Assembly: GCA_016708345.1 (NCBI GenBank)
Contig: JADJFX010000035.1
Span: forward strand, 248,001-312,000
Source of the DNA: Candidatus Rhodoferax bjergmarkensis
GTDB lineage: Bacteria > Pseudomonadota > Gammaproteobacteria > Burkholderiales > Burkholderiaceae_C
DNA length: 64,000 nt
Reading direction: 5' to 3'
In this document: positions 24,918 through 34,556 of the stretch, in pieces
How positions within the stretch are numbered: the first letter of the stretch is position 1
How the letters are laid out: each line of letters starts with the position of its first letter
Notes under the pieces: generated by a model
Seen by the model: the letters and a program-made list of their open reading frames with translations, nothing else
What the model was told of the DNA's origin: nothing
Databases searched by the model: none
Program-made: the position numbers and the translations under genes

Positions 24918-27902
24918 ATGAACAAACAATATGCACTTTTTCGCACATGGATGGGGCAACTGGGTGAAAGGCTGGACGCATGGCTTTATGCTTTTTCCAT
25001 CAGTGCCGTACCGATTGCCATTGGCCTGATTTCCTTGTTGGCACTGATGGCCTGGCAGTCGCAGTACCCCGCTACTGAACCCCGGCAGCTTGACATTCAG
25101 GTCCTGAGCGAATCACCGGATGTGAGCAGCCCGGCAAAAGCGTGGGACAACTTGCAAAAAAGACCCGCCCATACAGACCACCATACCCAGTTGTCACAAG
25201 CGCCTTTCTGGTTCACCTTCAGTCTTCCAAGCGAGTCAGCGCTGGCTGCAAAAGTGATTGAATTCCCCTCCCGACACCTGGTGGAGATTGCCTGCTGGAA
25301 CGCCACCACATTCACGCCGCTGGGCAGTGCAAACCGTCAAACCACACAAGGCAGCGTCATGCTGGCCAAAGCCGGTTTTGCGCTTGAAATGCTCGCTGAC
25401 CTCAAGCACAGTCCGGTCGTTTGCCGCACCAGCGCCATCGGTCCGGCCCGGCTCTCGGCACTGAAGTGGGAGCCAACAGATTTCAAAACCTCTGTCCAGG
25501 ACTTTCACCGCAAATCCGGTCTGCTCGATGGTGGTATTTTGATATTGACCGCCTTCGTTCTGATCACGGCCCTGATCAACAAAAATGGGCTGTACATCCT
25601 GTTTGCGGGCTGGCTTGTGGTCAACCTCAGAATGGGGGCCCTGTCGGCCGGATGGGATACCCAGTGGCTCGGGCACTCAGTACCCTACCCTTGGCTGATT
25701 CAGGGACGACTGATCACGGTGGCCCTTTTTTACCTGCTGACACTCACACTCTTTACCTCGCTTTTCAAAGAAGATTTGCTCAAAGTCGGGCACCAGCATT
25801 TGCTGCGCATGGCACAGTGGACTTGCTTCCCGCTGCTGGCTTTGTCTTTTGTCCTGCCTTTTGATTCGTTTTTGCCACTGATGTGGCCCATCGCCGGGTT
25901 GGGCATTTTGTTGTTGGCGTTTCAACTGGTTCAAATACTCAAGAAAACTCGTTCCCGCGTTGCCATCTGGTACAGCGCGGCCATCAGCATCACACTGCTG
26001 TCAAGCTTTTCAGAGGTGATTTCTGCAGCCCTTGGCATCAAGGGCTTTATCGGATCAGTCAACAGCGTCACCGCCGCCCTCTCTTCGAGTTTGCTGGCGG
26101 CGCTGGCCATTGCTGAACAAATGCGACAAGAGCACGAACAAAGGCTGCAATTGCAAAGTGAAATTGAGCACACCTTTCATGCCATGCCGATTGGGCTTTT
26201 TACCCTCGACCTGCAAGGCCGCTTTTTGAGTGCCAACCCCGCACTGCGCGCCATGCTGAGTCAGGATATTCTGAGCGAGGGAGAAAATCGCTGGCAGCGT
26301 TACTTTTCAGAAGGTGACTGGATTCAGTTGTACAACATGGTGCATGACGCAAGCCCTGAAGATCTGGAAATCAAGGGCCTGCCGATGCCGGACGTCATTG
26401 GTTCAACGCGTTTTCTGGTCAAGGCCATTTTGTCCCGCGACAAAATTGAAGGCTCCCTGCAGGACGTGACCGAAAAATCAAGGGCCAGTGAAAACCTTCA
26501 GTTTCTGGCCACCCATGATTCCCTGACCAAAATACTGAACCGCCGGGGCATTGAAGCCGTGCTCAGCCGGGCCATTGAAAACCTGAGCGACAGCGGTACT
26601 CTGGCACTGGCCTACATTGACTTGGACCGGTTCAAATTGATCAACGATCTGTATGGTCACAATGCCGGTGACGAGGTCTTGCGCCAGGTGTGCAAGCGGG
26701 TTACCGACATGCTCTCGCGGGACATCCGGTTTGGCCGGGTCGGCGGTGATGAATTCGTCATTGTGTTTCCAGAAACCAATATCGCCCTGGCCAAGCTCTT
26801 GTGCAAAGGCATCATCGAAAACATCGACACCGGGCCCTGCCGGGTTGGCGACAAGGCGTTTTTTGTTCGCTGCTCCATCGGACTGGTGGAGGTCAACCCC
26901 GCGATGCAATTCAATGACGCCATGTCCACCGCCGACCGTGCCTGCCGCGAAGCCAAAACCAGCAGCAATGGCGGCCTGGTGGTGTATGAAAAGTTTGCCG
27001 TCGCCTTCCAGCAGCATGAGGCTGAACTCAAACTGATTACCCAACTCTCCACCACCACCGCCACCGATGGCCTGTACCTTGAAATGCAGCCCATCATGTC
27101 ACTCACCAAACCGCATGAATCACTGAATTTTGAAGTGCTGCTGCGCATGCGCGGGTTGGACGGCAAACTGGTGCCAACCGACCGGCTGATTGCGGCTGGC
27201 GAGTGCAGTGGCCGCATGGACATGATTGACCTGTGGGTTTTGTCCAGCACCCTGGACTGGCTCAACCAGAACATGACCCAGATGAAGCACACCAAGTTCA
27301 TCTGCATCAATTTAAACGGCTCGTCCCTGAACGACGAGCGGTTTCTTGAAAAAGTCTATGCCATGCTGGAAAAAAACCTGCACTTAGCCGGCCAGCTTTG
27401 TCTGGAAATTACCGAAAGTGTGGCCTTGCACGACCTGGAAAACACGCGCCGTTTTGTTGACAAAGTGCGCGGCTACGGGGCCAAGGTGGCGCTGGACGAT
27501 TTTGGCGCAGGCTACACCTCGTTCTCGTACCTGAAAGAATTCACGGCTGATTTGCTCAAGATTGACGGCAGCTTCATTGTGGACATGAACAAGCACCCGG
27601 CCAACATCGCCATTGTGGAAGCGATTGTCAGCCTGGCCAAAAACCTGGGCATGAAGGTGATTGCCGAGTGGGCCGAAGACAATGCCACCGTGCAAACCTT
27701 GACCGAGATCGGGGTTGACTATGTGCAAGGGTTTGCCGTGGCCCATCCACAGCACCCGGACCGGCTGCTGGCCGCCAAATCATCCGCCAGCTTTATCGTG
27801 GACGAAGAACTCACCCAGTACGCCTTTGATCTCGGTAAAAACGACCCCATGCTGGCGCAAGTGGACTTGTTCCCGGAGCCGCCCTACGCCCAGGTGCACT
27901 GA
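24918..27902 (+). CDS. Membrane c-di-GMP protein: 7TMR-DISM-like sensor, PAS, GGDEF, EAL
   Basis: The 994-residue protein has a first helix (about 24-46), a periplasmic region with the FWFTFSLPS pattern typical of 7TMR-DISM extracellular domains (about 70-190), seven or so membrane helices (about 200-405), a PAS-like segment (FHAMPIGLFTLDLQGRF, about 417), a GGDEF domain with intact RVGGDEFVIVF and an EAL domain with FEVLLRMRG in place of EALLR, plus LDDFGAGYTS and LLKIDGSFI. EVL is a common variant, so both activities are possible. It is transcribed alone on the plus strand. Confidence 0.87.
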   Translation: MNKQYALFRTWMGQLGERLDAWLYAFSISAVPIAIGLISLLALMAWQSQYPATEPRQLDIQVLSESPDVSSPAKAWDNLQKRPAHTDHHTQLSQAPFWFTFSLPSESALAAKVIEFPSRHLVEIACWNATTFTPLGSANRQTTQGSVMLAKAGFALEMLADLKHSPVVCRTSAIGPARLSALKWEPTDFKTSVQDFHRKSGLLDGGILILTAFVLITALINKNGLYILFAGWLVVNLRMGALSAGWDTQWLGHSVPYPWLIQGRLITVALFYLLTLTLFTSLFKEDLLKVGHQHLLRMAQWTCFPLLALSFVLPFDSFLPLMWPIAGLGILLLAFQLVQILKKTRSRVAIWYSAAISITLLSSFSEVISAALGIKGFIGSVNSVTAALSSSLLAALAIAEQMRQEHEQRLQLQSEIEHTFHAMPIGLFTLDLQGRFLSANPALRAMLSQDILSEGENRWQRYFSEGDWIQLYNMVHDASPEDLEIKGLPMPDVIGSTRFLVKAILSRDKIEGSLQDVTEKSRASENLQFLATHDSLTKILNRRGIEAVLSRAIENLSDSGTLALAYIDLDRFKLINDLYGHNAGDEVLRQVCKRVTDMLSRDIRFGRVGGDEFVIVFPETNIALAKLLCKGIIENIDTGPCRVGDKAFFVRCSIGLVEVNPAMQFNDAMSTADRACREAKTSSNGGLVVYEKFAVAFQQHEAELKLITQLSTTTATDGLYLEMQPIMSLTKPHESLNFEVLLRMRGLDGKLVPTDRLIAAGECSGRMDMIDLWVLSSTLDWLNQNMTQMKHTKFICINLNGSSLNDERFLEKVYAMLEKNLHLAGQLCLEITESVALHDLENTRRFVDKVRGYGAKVALDDFGAGYTSFSYLKEFTADLLKIDGSFIVDMNKHPANIAIVEAIVSLAKNLGMKVIAEWAEDNATVQTLTEIGVDYVQGFAVAHPQHPDRLLAAKSSASFIVDEELTQYAFDLGKNDPMLAQVDLFPEPPYAQVH

Positions 27903-27905
27903 AAA

Positions 27906-28811
27906 CTATTCGGCGCGCAAGGCGCGCTTGAGCTCTTCGCCGAGCTCGGGCTTGTGCGCAAAAGGGTCGGTTGGGTTGCGCCCCAGCAAAACATCTTCCA
28001 GCCGCACTTGCACACCCGCAATCGACTTGGGGTGGCTATAGATGTAAAACTGGTCGGCGGCCATGGCATCAAAAACTTTTTGTGCCACCTCAGCTGCCGT
28101 GACTTTGCCGGACCCCACTGCCTTGTCGCTCATGGCCTGCCCGATCAGTTGACTGCGGGTGGGTTTCTCCGGTTTTGAGTCCTGCGGACGGTTGCGATGG
28201 CTTTGGCTGATGCCGGTGGGCACAAAATACGGGCACAGCACCGAGGCACTGATCTGGTCGGTGACCAGCCGCAAGTCCTGGTACAGGGTTTCGCTCATGC
28301 TGACCACCGCGTGTTTGCTGGCACCGTAGATGCCCATATTGGGCGCATTGACCAATCCGGCCATGCTGGCGGTGTTGACGATGTGGCCTTGGTAGGCCGG
28401 GTCTTTTTTGGCAGCTTCCAGCATCATCGGTGTGAAGACACGCATGCCATGGGCCACGCCCATCAGGTTCACGCCAATGACCCATTCCCAGTCTTTGGCG
28501 CTGTTTTCCCAAATCAAGCCGCCGGCCCCCACGCCTGCATTGTTGAACACAAAATGCGGTGCACCAAAACGCTCCAGCACGGCCTGCCCCAAAGCATCAA
28601 CCTGCGAAGCTTGCGAGACATCCAGCTTGAAGGCCAACACCTGCGCACCTGCCGCCTGCATCTCGGCAGCAGCCCGGTCCAGCGCATCTTGCTGCACATC
28701 GGCCAGCACCAGGTTCATGCCCAGTTGGGCACCCAAGCGGGCGCACTCCAGGCCAAAGCCGGAACCTGCGCCGGTCAGAACGGCTGTTTTACCTTTGAAA
28801 TTTGTGATCAT
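27906..28811 (-). CDS. SDR family NAD(P)-dependent oxidoreductase
   Basis: A 301-residue classical short-chain dehydrogenase. The nucleotide-binding motif is VLTGAGSGFG (about 11-20), NNAGVG follows near 90, and the catalytic YGASK is near 163 with the Ser in the preceding NTASMAGL strand. The substrate cannot be read from sequence. It ends 3 bp from the convergent GGDEF-EAL gene and follows the GST gene, suggesting a two-gene unit. Confidence 0.88.
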   Translation of the reverse strand: MITNFKGKTAVLTGAGSGFGLECARLGAQLGMNLVLADVQQDALDRAAAEMQAAGAQVLAFKLDVSQASQVDALGQAVLERFGAPHFVFNNAGVGAGGLIWENSAKDWEWVIGVNLMGVAHGMRVFTPMMLEAAKKDPAYQGHIVNTASMAGLVNAPNMGIYGASKHAVVSMSETLYQDLRLVTDQISASVLCPYFVPTGISQSHRNRPQDSKPEKPTRSQLIGQAMSDKAVGSGKVTAAEVAQKVFDAMAADQFYIYSHPKSIAGVQVRLEDVLLGRNPTDPFAHKPELGEELKRALRAE

Positions 28812-28866
28812 ATTTATTGACTGGTCGTGCGGTATTCATGCAGCCGTGCTCAGGCAGCAGCAAGCC

Positions 28867-29805
28867 TCAGGCGGGTGCCTTCTTCAAAACGTAGCCCACG
28901 CGGGGGAAATGCACATGCACCACCCCGGCGCGTTCATCGGTGCGGCGCAGTGTGTAGCGCTCTGCGGTGGCGGCCACCAGTTCACCGGCGGTGGTTTCTG
29001 AGCCAAAGCTCTCGGCCCCCACCGTGACCGCCTGCCCCAAGGCAATGCCGTGGCCATCCAGAAAAGAAGCATCATTGAGGGCCTGTGCGCCCGCAGACTG
29101 TGCGCAAAGCGCTATTGCTTCTGTAGCAGAAAACGCTTCCATCTGGCCATGGCCAATGGCGGCCATGCGCTCCATCCAGACCAGCACACCCGGCGTTGCG
29201 TTGAGAATCCAGGCCATCACCGGCACCTGCTTGCGGGTGAACCATAAGGGGTGGTAGGCGGCAAAATCGGCCACCGTCGGCGTGGTGCCCAGCAAGAACT
29301 CGTTGTGTTCCAGCATATCGGCCAGGTGGCGCAAATAGCTTTTGTAGGCGGCTGTGGCGTCACCCGGGCGCAAACGGGTCATGCCGGCGCTCATTTTGCG
29401 GCGATCCTCGCCAAAAGCCTGGGTCATCTCGCGCGACACCCCAGCGAACAACTGGGCCACCCCCTTGGGGCTCAGGTTGTAGGCCATGGCAGCCCAAAAC
29501 AAAGTGCGGTCGGCCCACTGCGCGGTGATGCAGGCCAGGCCTTTGGAACCCTTGGGATACAGGGTGGGCTCCGGTTGCAACTGCTCCAGCACCTCGCAGA
29601 TCAGCGCGGTGTCGCAGTAAACGTCGGACCCGATCTGCATGAAAGGCGTCTTGCGGTAGCCGCCGGTGAGCGCCAGCACATCGGGCTTGGGCATGATGGA
29701 CGGGATGATGACCGACTTCCAGGCCATCTTCTTGTAGCCCAGCACCAGCCGGATTTTTTCTGAGAAAGGGGAACTGGGGTAGTGATGAAGAATGATGTCG
29801 CTCAC
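28867..29805 (-). CDS. Glutathione S-transferase family protein
   Basis: The 312-residue protein begins with a thioredoxin-like GST N domain (IILHHYPSSPFSEKIRLVLGYKK, in short YPSSPFSEKIR at about 9-19) and the cis-Pro strand/GSDVYCDTALI at about 57-67, followed by a helical C domain. The start is GTG with AAGGA about ten bases upstream. A decayed copy of the dispersed repeat is read in frame as FSATEAIALCAQSAGAQ. The C-terminal 80 residues extend beyond a usual GST and have no recognised domain. Confidence 0.85.
   Translation of the reverse strand: MSDIILHHYPSSPFSEKIRLVLGYKKMAWKSVIIPSIMPKPDVLALTGGYRKTPFMQIGSDVYCDTALICEVLEQLQPEPTLYPKGSKGLACITAQWADRTLFWAAMAYNLSPKGVAQLFAGVSREMTQAFGEDRRKMSAGMTRLRPGDATAAYKSYLRHLADMLEHNEFLLGTTPTVADFAAYHPLWFTRKQVPVMAWILNATPGVLVWMERMAAIGHGQMEAFSATEAIALCAQSAGAQALNDASFLDGHGIALGQAVTVGAESFGSETTAGELVAATAERYTLRRTDERAGVVHVHFPRVGYVLKKAPA
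29101..29128 (+). repeat. Dispersed palindromic repeat inside the GST gene
   Basis: TGCGCAAAGCGCTATTGCTT then CTGTAGC matches the core end and right AT hairpin of the family. Read in frame on the minus strand as SATEAIALCAQ. Confidence 0.55.
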
Positions 29806-29833
29806 GTTGAAATCCTTTCAAGTCGTCACATTA

Positions 29834-29991
29834 GGGATGCGGAAGCAGCCAATGTACCGCTTTGGGGGTGCTGGCGGGATGCAGTGCAAGGCGTCCTGAG
29901 CGCAGTTTGGCTAGCCAAATAAGCGAAGGACAACGAAGCAATGCACCCGGCAGTGCCGTCAAAAACGGGATATTGGCTACTTCTGCATCCC
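29834..29991. repeat. 158-bp imperfect palindromic element
   Basis: The first 22 bp (GGGATGCGGAAGCAGCCAAT...) match the reverse complement of the last 22 bp at 19 positions, and the exact centre is the perfect palindrome TTTGGCTAGCCAAA at 29906-29919. The two 79-bp halves also match at scattered inner blocks such as GGG-TGCA. It fills the space between the GST and SDR genes. There is no coding capacity for a transposase, so it is either a MITE-like element or a large hairpin. Confidence 0.8.
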
Positions 29992-30075
29992 TTAGGTCGA
30001 CCCAGGCAAGGCAAGCCTGCGCAGGGCCGTTCAGTATACGGAGTGACAAAAAAGTGACAAGCATGAATTTCTGCA

Positions 30076-30867
30076 CTAGCCGCCGGTGACCACACTGACG
30101 CCGCCGTCCACCGCCAGCCACTGCCCGGTGATGTGCTTGCCCGCATCGGATGCGTAGAGCAGAGTCAATCCCTTGAGGTCTTCATCGTCACCCAGGCGAT
30201 TGAGCGGCGCGTGGGCTGCCATGGCCTCCTCGCCCATGGATTTGATCAACACCTCGGCCATCTTGGTCATGAAAAAGCCAGGGCAAATGGCGTTGACGTT
30301 GATTTTGTACTGACCCCACTCCGCCGCCAGGGCGCGGGTGAAGTTGATGACCGCCCCTTTGGAGGTGTTGTAGGCAATGGTGTTCATGCCCTTGGCATTG
30401 CCGTTGAGCCCCGCAATCGAGGCTATGTTGATGATGCGCCCACCGCCATTGGGAATCATGCTGTGCTTGGCAATGTGCTGGCTCAGGATGAAATAACCCC
30501 GCACGTTGAGGTTCATCACCTTGTCCCAGGCCGAGACAGGGTGGTCTTCGGCCGGTGCGCCCCAGCTGGCACCCGCGTTGTTGACCAGAATGTCAACCCG
30601 GCCCAGGCGCTCGAGTGTCTCGTCGGCCAAACGGCGAATGTCTTCTTCCCTGCCGCAGTCGGCGGCAATCCAGCGGGCGTCAATGCCTGCCGCCTGCAAC
30701 TCGGCTGTGGCCTGCTCCAGGTCGCCGGCTTTGCGTGAACTGAGCATGATTTTGGCCCCGGCCTCCCCCAGCGCATGCGCCATTTGCAGCCCCAAACCGC
30801 GCGAGCCGCCGGTGATCAGGGCGACTTTGCCTTGCAGGTCAAAAAGTTGCTGGACGTTACGGGTCAT
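30076..30867 (-). CDS. SDR family oxidoreductase
   Basis: This 263-residue classical SDR has ALITGGSRGLG (about 16-26), NNAGASWG (about 95), the INIASIAGL strand with the catalytic Ser and YNTSKGAV (about 166) and the C-terminal GQWLAVDGGVSV. It resembles 3-oxoacyl reductase-like or gluconate-type dehydrogenases, but the substrate is unknown. It lies between the acyl-CoA dehydrogenase gene and the 158-bp palindrome, so a role in lipid metabolism is possible. Confidence 0.88.
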   Translation of the reverse strand: MTRNVQQLFDLQGKVALITGGSRGLGLQMAHALGEAGAKIMLSSRKAGDLEQATAELQAAGIDARWIAADCGREEDIRRLADETLERLGRVDILVNNAGASWGAPAEDHPVSAWDKVMNLNVRGYFILSQHIAKHSMIPNGGGRIINIASIAGLNGNAKGMNTIAYNTSKGAVINFTRALAAEWGQYKINVNAICPGFFMTKMAEVLIKSMGEEAMAAHAPLNRLGDDEDLKGLTLLYASDAGKHITGQWLAVDGGVSVVTGG

Positions 30868-30970
30868 GGTGTGCCTGGCTTTCTGGTTAAGGGAAAAATG
30901 ATGGGGAGAAACAAAAATGTGGGGCGATTGTGCCGCGAGGGTGCTCGGTTTGGCTGTCTCTTAGGTGATA

Positions 30971-32821
30971 TTAAAAGGCATCTTCGGCCATGGCTGCACA
31001 GGTCTGGTTGCGCGTTTCCACCACGTGCAGCCAAGCCCCGATTCTGGGCAATTCATAATGGTAAAAATAGGCGTTTGCGCACATTCTGCCTGCGCAAGCA
31101 GCTATTGATTTAGTAGCATCCGGGGCCAACGAATCGCGCCATTCAAGCGTGGCCAGCGCCACATCCAGCCAAATCCAGGCCAGCACCGTGTGGCCAAAAG
31201 CCTGCATATAGGGCACCGCGTTGGCCAGTGCCTCGCCGGGCACCCCGGTGGCCCAGGCCGCTTGTGTGGCTTTGCCTACCTGCTTGACTGCAAGCGCAAG
31301 CGCCTCGGCTTGAATGGCCAGTTCAGGCACCTCTCTGGCCTTTTGCACCGTCGCGCCCACCCGCCCCACCAGCAGCGCCAGGCCATGGCCGTTTTCCATC
31401 AGCACCTTGCGCCCGAGCAAGTCCATGGCCTGAATGCCGTGGGTGCCTTCGTGAATCATGTTCAGCCGGTTGTCACGCCAGTACTGCTCCACCGCAAAGT
31501 CCCGCGTGTAGCCGTAACCGCCGTGAACCTGGATCGCCAGCGAATTGGCCTCCAGACACCACTCGCTGGGCCAGCTCTTGGCAATCGGCGTGAGCACCTC
31601 CAGCAGCAAGCGCGCATCGTCCGCCGCCTGCGCATCACCCGTGTGCTGCTCGTCCACCAGCCGCGCGCAGTAGAGTTCCAGCGCCAGCGCGCCTTCACAG
31701 TAAGCCTTTTGCGCCAGCAGCATGCGCTTGACGTCGGCATGCTCGATGATGCGTACCTGCGGTTGTGAGGCGTCTTTGCCCCCGGTGCCCAAGGCCCGCC
31801 CCTGCGGCCGGTTTTTGGCATAGTCCAGCGAAGCGTAGTAGCCCGCCATGCCCAGCATGGTGGCGGCCATGCCCACCCCGATGCGGGCCTCGTTCATCAT
31901 GTGGAACATGCAGCGCAAGCCGTCCCCCGGCTGGCCCACCAGATAGCCGATGGCCCCGGCCTGGGCGCGCACCGGGTACTTGCCCTCGCCAAAATTGAGC
32001 AGCGTGTTGGTGGTGCCGCGCCAGCCCAGCTTGTGGTTGAGCCCGGCCAGCGCCACATCGTTGCGCTCCCCCGTGAGTTCACCCTCGGTGCCCACCAGCT
32101 TCTTGGGCACGATAAACAGCGAAATGCCGCGCGTACCCGCCACCAGCTTGCCATCCGGTGCCGGTATCTTGGCCAGTACCAGATGAATAATGTTTTCAGT
32201 CAGCTCATGCTCACCGGCCGAAATCCACATCTTGTGGCCGGTGAGCCGGTAGCGCGCGCCCAGCGGGTCAGATTCAAAGCCCGGACCATCTGGCACGGCC
32301 CGCGTGGCCACATCCGACAAGCTGGAGCCCGCCTGCGGTTCCGACAAGCACATGGTGCCCGACCAGCGGCCAGAAAATTCATTCTTGGCGAACACCTGCT
32401 TTTGCATGGGGCTGCCATGCGCCATCAGCAAGCTGGCGTTGCCCGTGGTCAGCATGCCGGAGTTGATGCTGACCGACGCGCAGGCAAAAAATGCGTTGGC
32501 CGCCGCCTCGATGGTGTAGGGCAACTGCATGCCCCCCAGCTCATAGTCCTGCGCCGCGCTGAGCATGCCCGACTGGGCATAGGCGCGCTGCGCATCGTGG
32601 GTGGCCTGCGGCAAGGTCACCTTCTCGCCATCAAAATGCGGCTCCTGGGTGTCCACCAGCCGGTTGAAAGGGGCAAACTTTTCGCGGGCAATGCGCTCGC
32701 AGGTGTCCAGCACCGCATCAAATGTCTCGCGCGAATGGTCCGCAAAGCGCGCGCGCTCGTTCAAGCCGTCGGCCTTTAGCCATTGGTAAAGTAAAAACTC
32801 AAGGGTTGGGCGCAGTGCCAT
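30971..32821 (-). CDS. Acyl-CoA dehydrogenase, long form (AcdH/DmdC-like)
   Basis: The 616-residue FAD enzyme has the N-terminal extension (LRPTLEFLLYQWL), the middle domain MCLSEPQAGSSLSD and KMWISAGEHELTENI, the central helices with EARIGVGMAATMLGMAGY, YGYTRDFAVEQYWRD and a C-terminal domain found in the large acyl-CoA dehydrogenases. The family includes 3-methylmercaptopropionyl-CoA dehydrogenases, but the substrate here cannot be told. A copy of the dispersed repeat near the C terminus is read as DATKSIAACAGRMCANA. Confidence 0.9.
   Translation of the reverse strand: MALRPTLEFLLYQWLKADGLNERARFADHSRETFDAVLDTCERIAREKFAPFNRLVDTQEPHFDGEKVTLPQATHDAQRAYAQSGMLSAAQDYELGGMQLPYTIEAAANAFFACASVSINSGMLTTGNASLLMAHGSPMQKQVFAKNEFSGRWSGTMCLSEPQAGSSLSDVATRAVPDGPGFESDPLGARYRLTGHKMWISAGEHELTENIIHLVLAKIPAPDGKLVAGTRGISLFIVPKKLVGTEGELTGERNDVALAGLNHKLGWRGTTNTLLNFGEGKYPVRAQAGAIGYLVGQPGDGLRCMFHMMNEARIGVGMAATMLGMAGYYASLDYAKNRPQGRALGTGGKDASQPQVRIIEHADVKRMLLAQKAYCEGALALELYCARLVDEQHTGDAQAADDARLLLEVLTPIAKSWPSEWCLEANSLAIQVHGGYGYTRDFAVEQYWRDNRLNMIHEGTHGIQAMDLLGRKVLMENGHGLALLVGRVGATVQKAREVPELAIQAEALALAVKQVGKATQAAWATGVPGEALANAVPYMQAFGHTVLAWIWLDVALATLEWRDSLAPDATKSIAACAGRMCANAYFYHYELPRIGAWLHVVETRNQTCAAMAEDAF
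31076..31120 (+). repeat. Dispersed palindromic repeat inside the acyl-CoA dehydrogenase gene
   Basis: TTGCGCACATTCTGCC then TGCGCAAGCAGCTATTGA and TTTAGTAGC gives the full core with the right AT hairpin. The opposite-strand gene remains open across it. Confidence 0.75.
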
Positions 32822-33123
32822 GGCGTTCTCCGGTTTTTCTATCAGTCCAAGGTTTGCCTTGCGCGCTTAACGTGAAGGCAAGGCGCGGTTCCAGTGAAAA
32901 CATTTTAGGCATCAGAAAGGCCGCCACAGTGGTTCGGTTGTCGCCTAAAGCTCCTGGGTTGGTCGCGTTGGTGCAGGCGGTTTTTGCGCAGCGACTGCGA
33001 AGGTACGTCGCCCCAAGACCTCCACCAGGCATGGCCGCATGAGAACTGCCATACTCGGCCCCCACCCGTTCCAGTGCTGTCAGCCTTTTGGCAGCAGTCA
33101 ACACGCTCTAAACCAACGCCCCC
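32822..33123. other. Divergent intergenic region before the saccharopine-dehydrogenase-like gene
   Basis: About 300 bp between two divergent genes, expected to hold both promoters. Two modest inverted repeats are visible: TTGCCTT / AAGGCAA near 32856-32883 and TTTAGGC / GCCTAAA near 32904-32950. No ORF or strong promoter was recognised. Confidence 0.45.
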
Positions 33124-34365
33124 ATGAACACACCACCCTACCAAGTCATCGTTTTTGGCGCCACCAGCTTTGTCGGCCAGATTTTGTGCCGCTATTTGAT
33201 TGAACAGTTTGGCGACCATGGCACCGGCACCCTGCAATGGGCCGCCGCCGGGCGCTCACAGGCCAAACTCCAAGCCTTGCGCGACGAACTCGGCCCCAAA
33301 GCGGCCAAGCTGGCCCTGATCGTGGCTGACGCCGGCGACGAAGCTGCGCTCAAAAAACTGTGCGCGCAAACCCGGGTGGTGATCTCCACGGTGGGCCCTT
33401 ACGCCCTGTTTGGCGAACCGCTGGTCAAGGTGTGCGCTGAAAACGGCGTGGACTACTGTGATTTGACCGGCGAAGTGCAGTGGATCAGCCGCATGATCGC
33501 GCGCTACGAGGGTGCCGCCAAAAAGTCGGGTGCGCGCATCGTGCACTGCTGCGGGTTTGACTCGATTCCGTCCGACCTGGGGGTGCTGTTTTTGCAGCGT
33601 GAGGCTCAAAAGCGCTTTGGCCAGCCGTGCACCACGGTGAAGATGCGGGTGAAAGCCGTGGCCGGGGCCGCATCAGGCGGCACGGTGGCCAGCGTGATCA
33701 ACATTGTCAAAGAAGCCGCCCAAGACCCTGCGCTGCGCAAAGAGCTGGCCAACCCCTATTCGGTGTGCCCGCCCCGGCATGGTTTTACGGCCCAGCAAAA
33801 CGAAGTGCGTTTCGCCCAATTTGACCCGGATTTTCAGGCCTGGATCACCCCTTTCATCATGGCGGGCATCAATACCCGCATCGTTCACCGCTCCAATGCG
33901 CTGTCGAAAAATGCCTATGGCAAAAATTTTTGCTACGACGAAGCGACCCTGACCACCACCGGTTTCAAGGGCCGGCTGGCCGCGCAAGGCGTGGCGCTGG
34001 CGACCGCCAGCTTCATGCTGGCCCTTGCCCTGCCACCCACACGCTGGGTGATGGAACGTTTTGTAGTGCCCAAACCAGGCGAAGGCCCCAGCCCGGCGGC
34101 GCAGGCAAAAGGTTTTTACGATCTGCGCTTTTTTGGCCGCACCGACAGCGGCCAAACCCTGCGCGTCAAAGTCACCGGTGACCGCGACCCCGGCTATGGC
34201 TCCACTGCCAAAATGCTGGGTCAGGCGGGTGCATGCCTGGTGCAAGACATTGCCCAGTCCGACTGCCCCGGCGGCTTTTGGACACCGGCCACCATCTTCG
34301 GCCAGCGCTTGATAACCCGCTTGCAAGCCAAAGCGGGCCTGACGTTTGAGGTGCTTGAGGGCTGA
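33124..34365 (+). CDS. Saccharopine dehydrogenase-like / trans-acting enoyl reductase family protein
   Basis: The 413-residue protein has an N-terminal Rossmann fold (VIVFGATSFVGQILCRYL, about 9-26), VISTVGPYALFGEPLVKVC near 89, YCDLTGEVQW near 113 and HCCGFDSIPSDLG near 141. This pattern belongs to the saccharopine dehydrogenase NADP-binding family that includes mycobacterial trans-acting enoyl reductases. A second copy of its last 35 codons is present 1.46 kb downstream at 35719-35826, showing that this gene end and its downstream flank were duplicated. Confidence 0.87.
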   Translation: MNTPPYQVIVFGATSFVGQILCRYLIEQFGDHGTGTLQWAAAGRSQAKLQALRDELGPKAAKLALIVADAGDEAALKKLCAQTRVVISTVGPYALFGEPLVKVCAENGVDYCDLTGEVQWISRMIARYEGAAKKSGARIVHCCGFDSIPSDLGVLFLQREAQKRFGQPCTTVKMRVKAVAGAASGGTVASVINIVKEAAQDPALRKELANPYSVCPPRHGFTAQQNEVRFAQFDPDFQAWITPFIMAGINTRIVHRSNALSKNAYGKNFCYDEATLTTTGFKGRLAAQGVALATASFMLALALPPTRWVMERFVVPKPGEGPSPAAQAKGFYDLRFFGRTDSGQTLRVKVTGDRDPGYGSTAKMLGQAGACLVQDIAQSDCPGGFWTPATIFGQRLITRLQAKAGLTFEVLEG

Positions 34366-34556
34366 CGCTGTATTGCTGTGACCCGTGTTTCTTACTATGA
34401 AATAAGCCGCTACCGCACGTTCTACCTGCGCAAGCAGCTATATTTTTTATAGCGATTTCAAGGTTTGCAGCGCTTAAAAGCGACTGCAAACGCTCACCAC
34501 TTGGCTGGCCCAAGCCGGCAATTCGTTACACCGAGGTTATGACCAATGCTCGAATG
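34258..34556 (+). repeat. Duplicated segment, copy 1 (gene 3' end plus flank)
   Basis: This stretch covers the last 35 codons of the saccharopine-dehydrogenase-like gene and about 190 bp of downstream sequence. It aligns along its whole length, with scattered changes, to 35719-36015. The shared part ends in both copies at GCTCGAATG. Confidence 0.85.

Noticed and set aside
27061..27902. Inactive EAL domain in the 994-residue protein
   Set aside because: EVL instead of EAL is a common variant, and the DDFG and KIDGSF motifs are intact, so loss of activity cannot be claimed.
32856..32950. Two 7-bp inverted repeats in the divergent intergenic region
   Set aside because: Short arms with long spacers are expected by chance in 300 bp; kept only as a remark.
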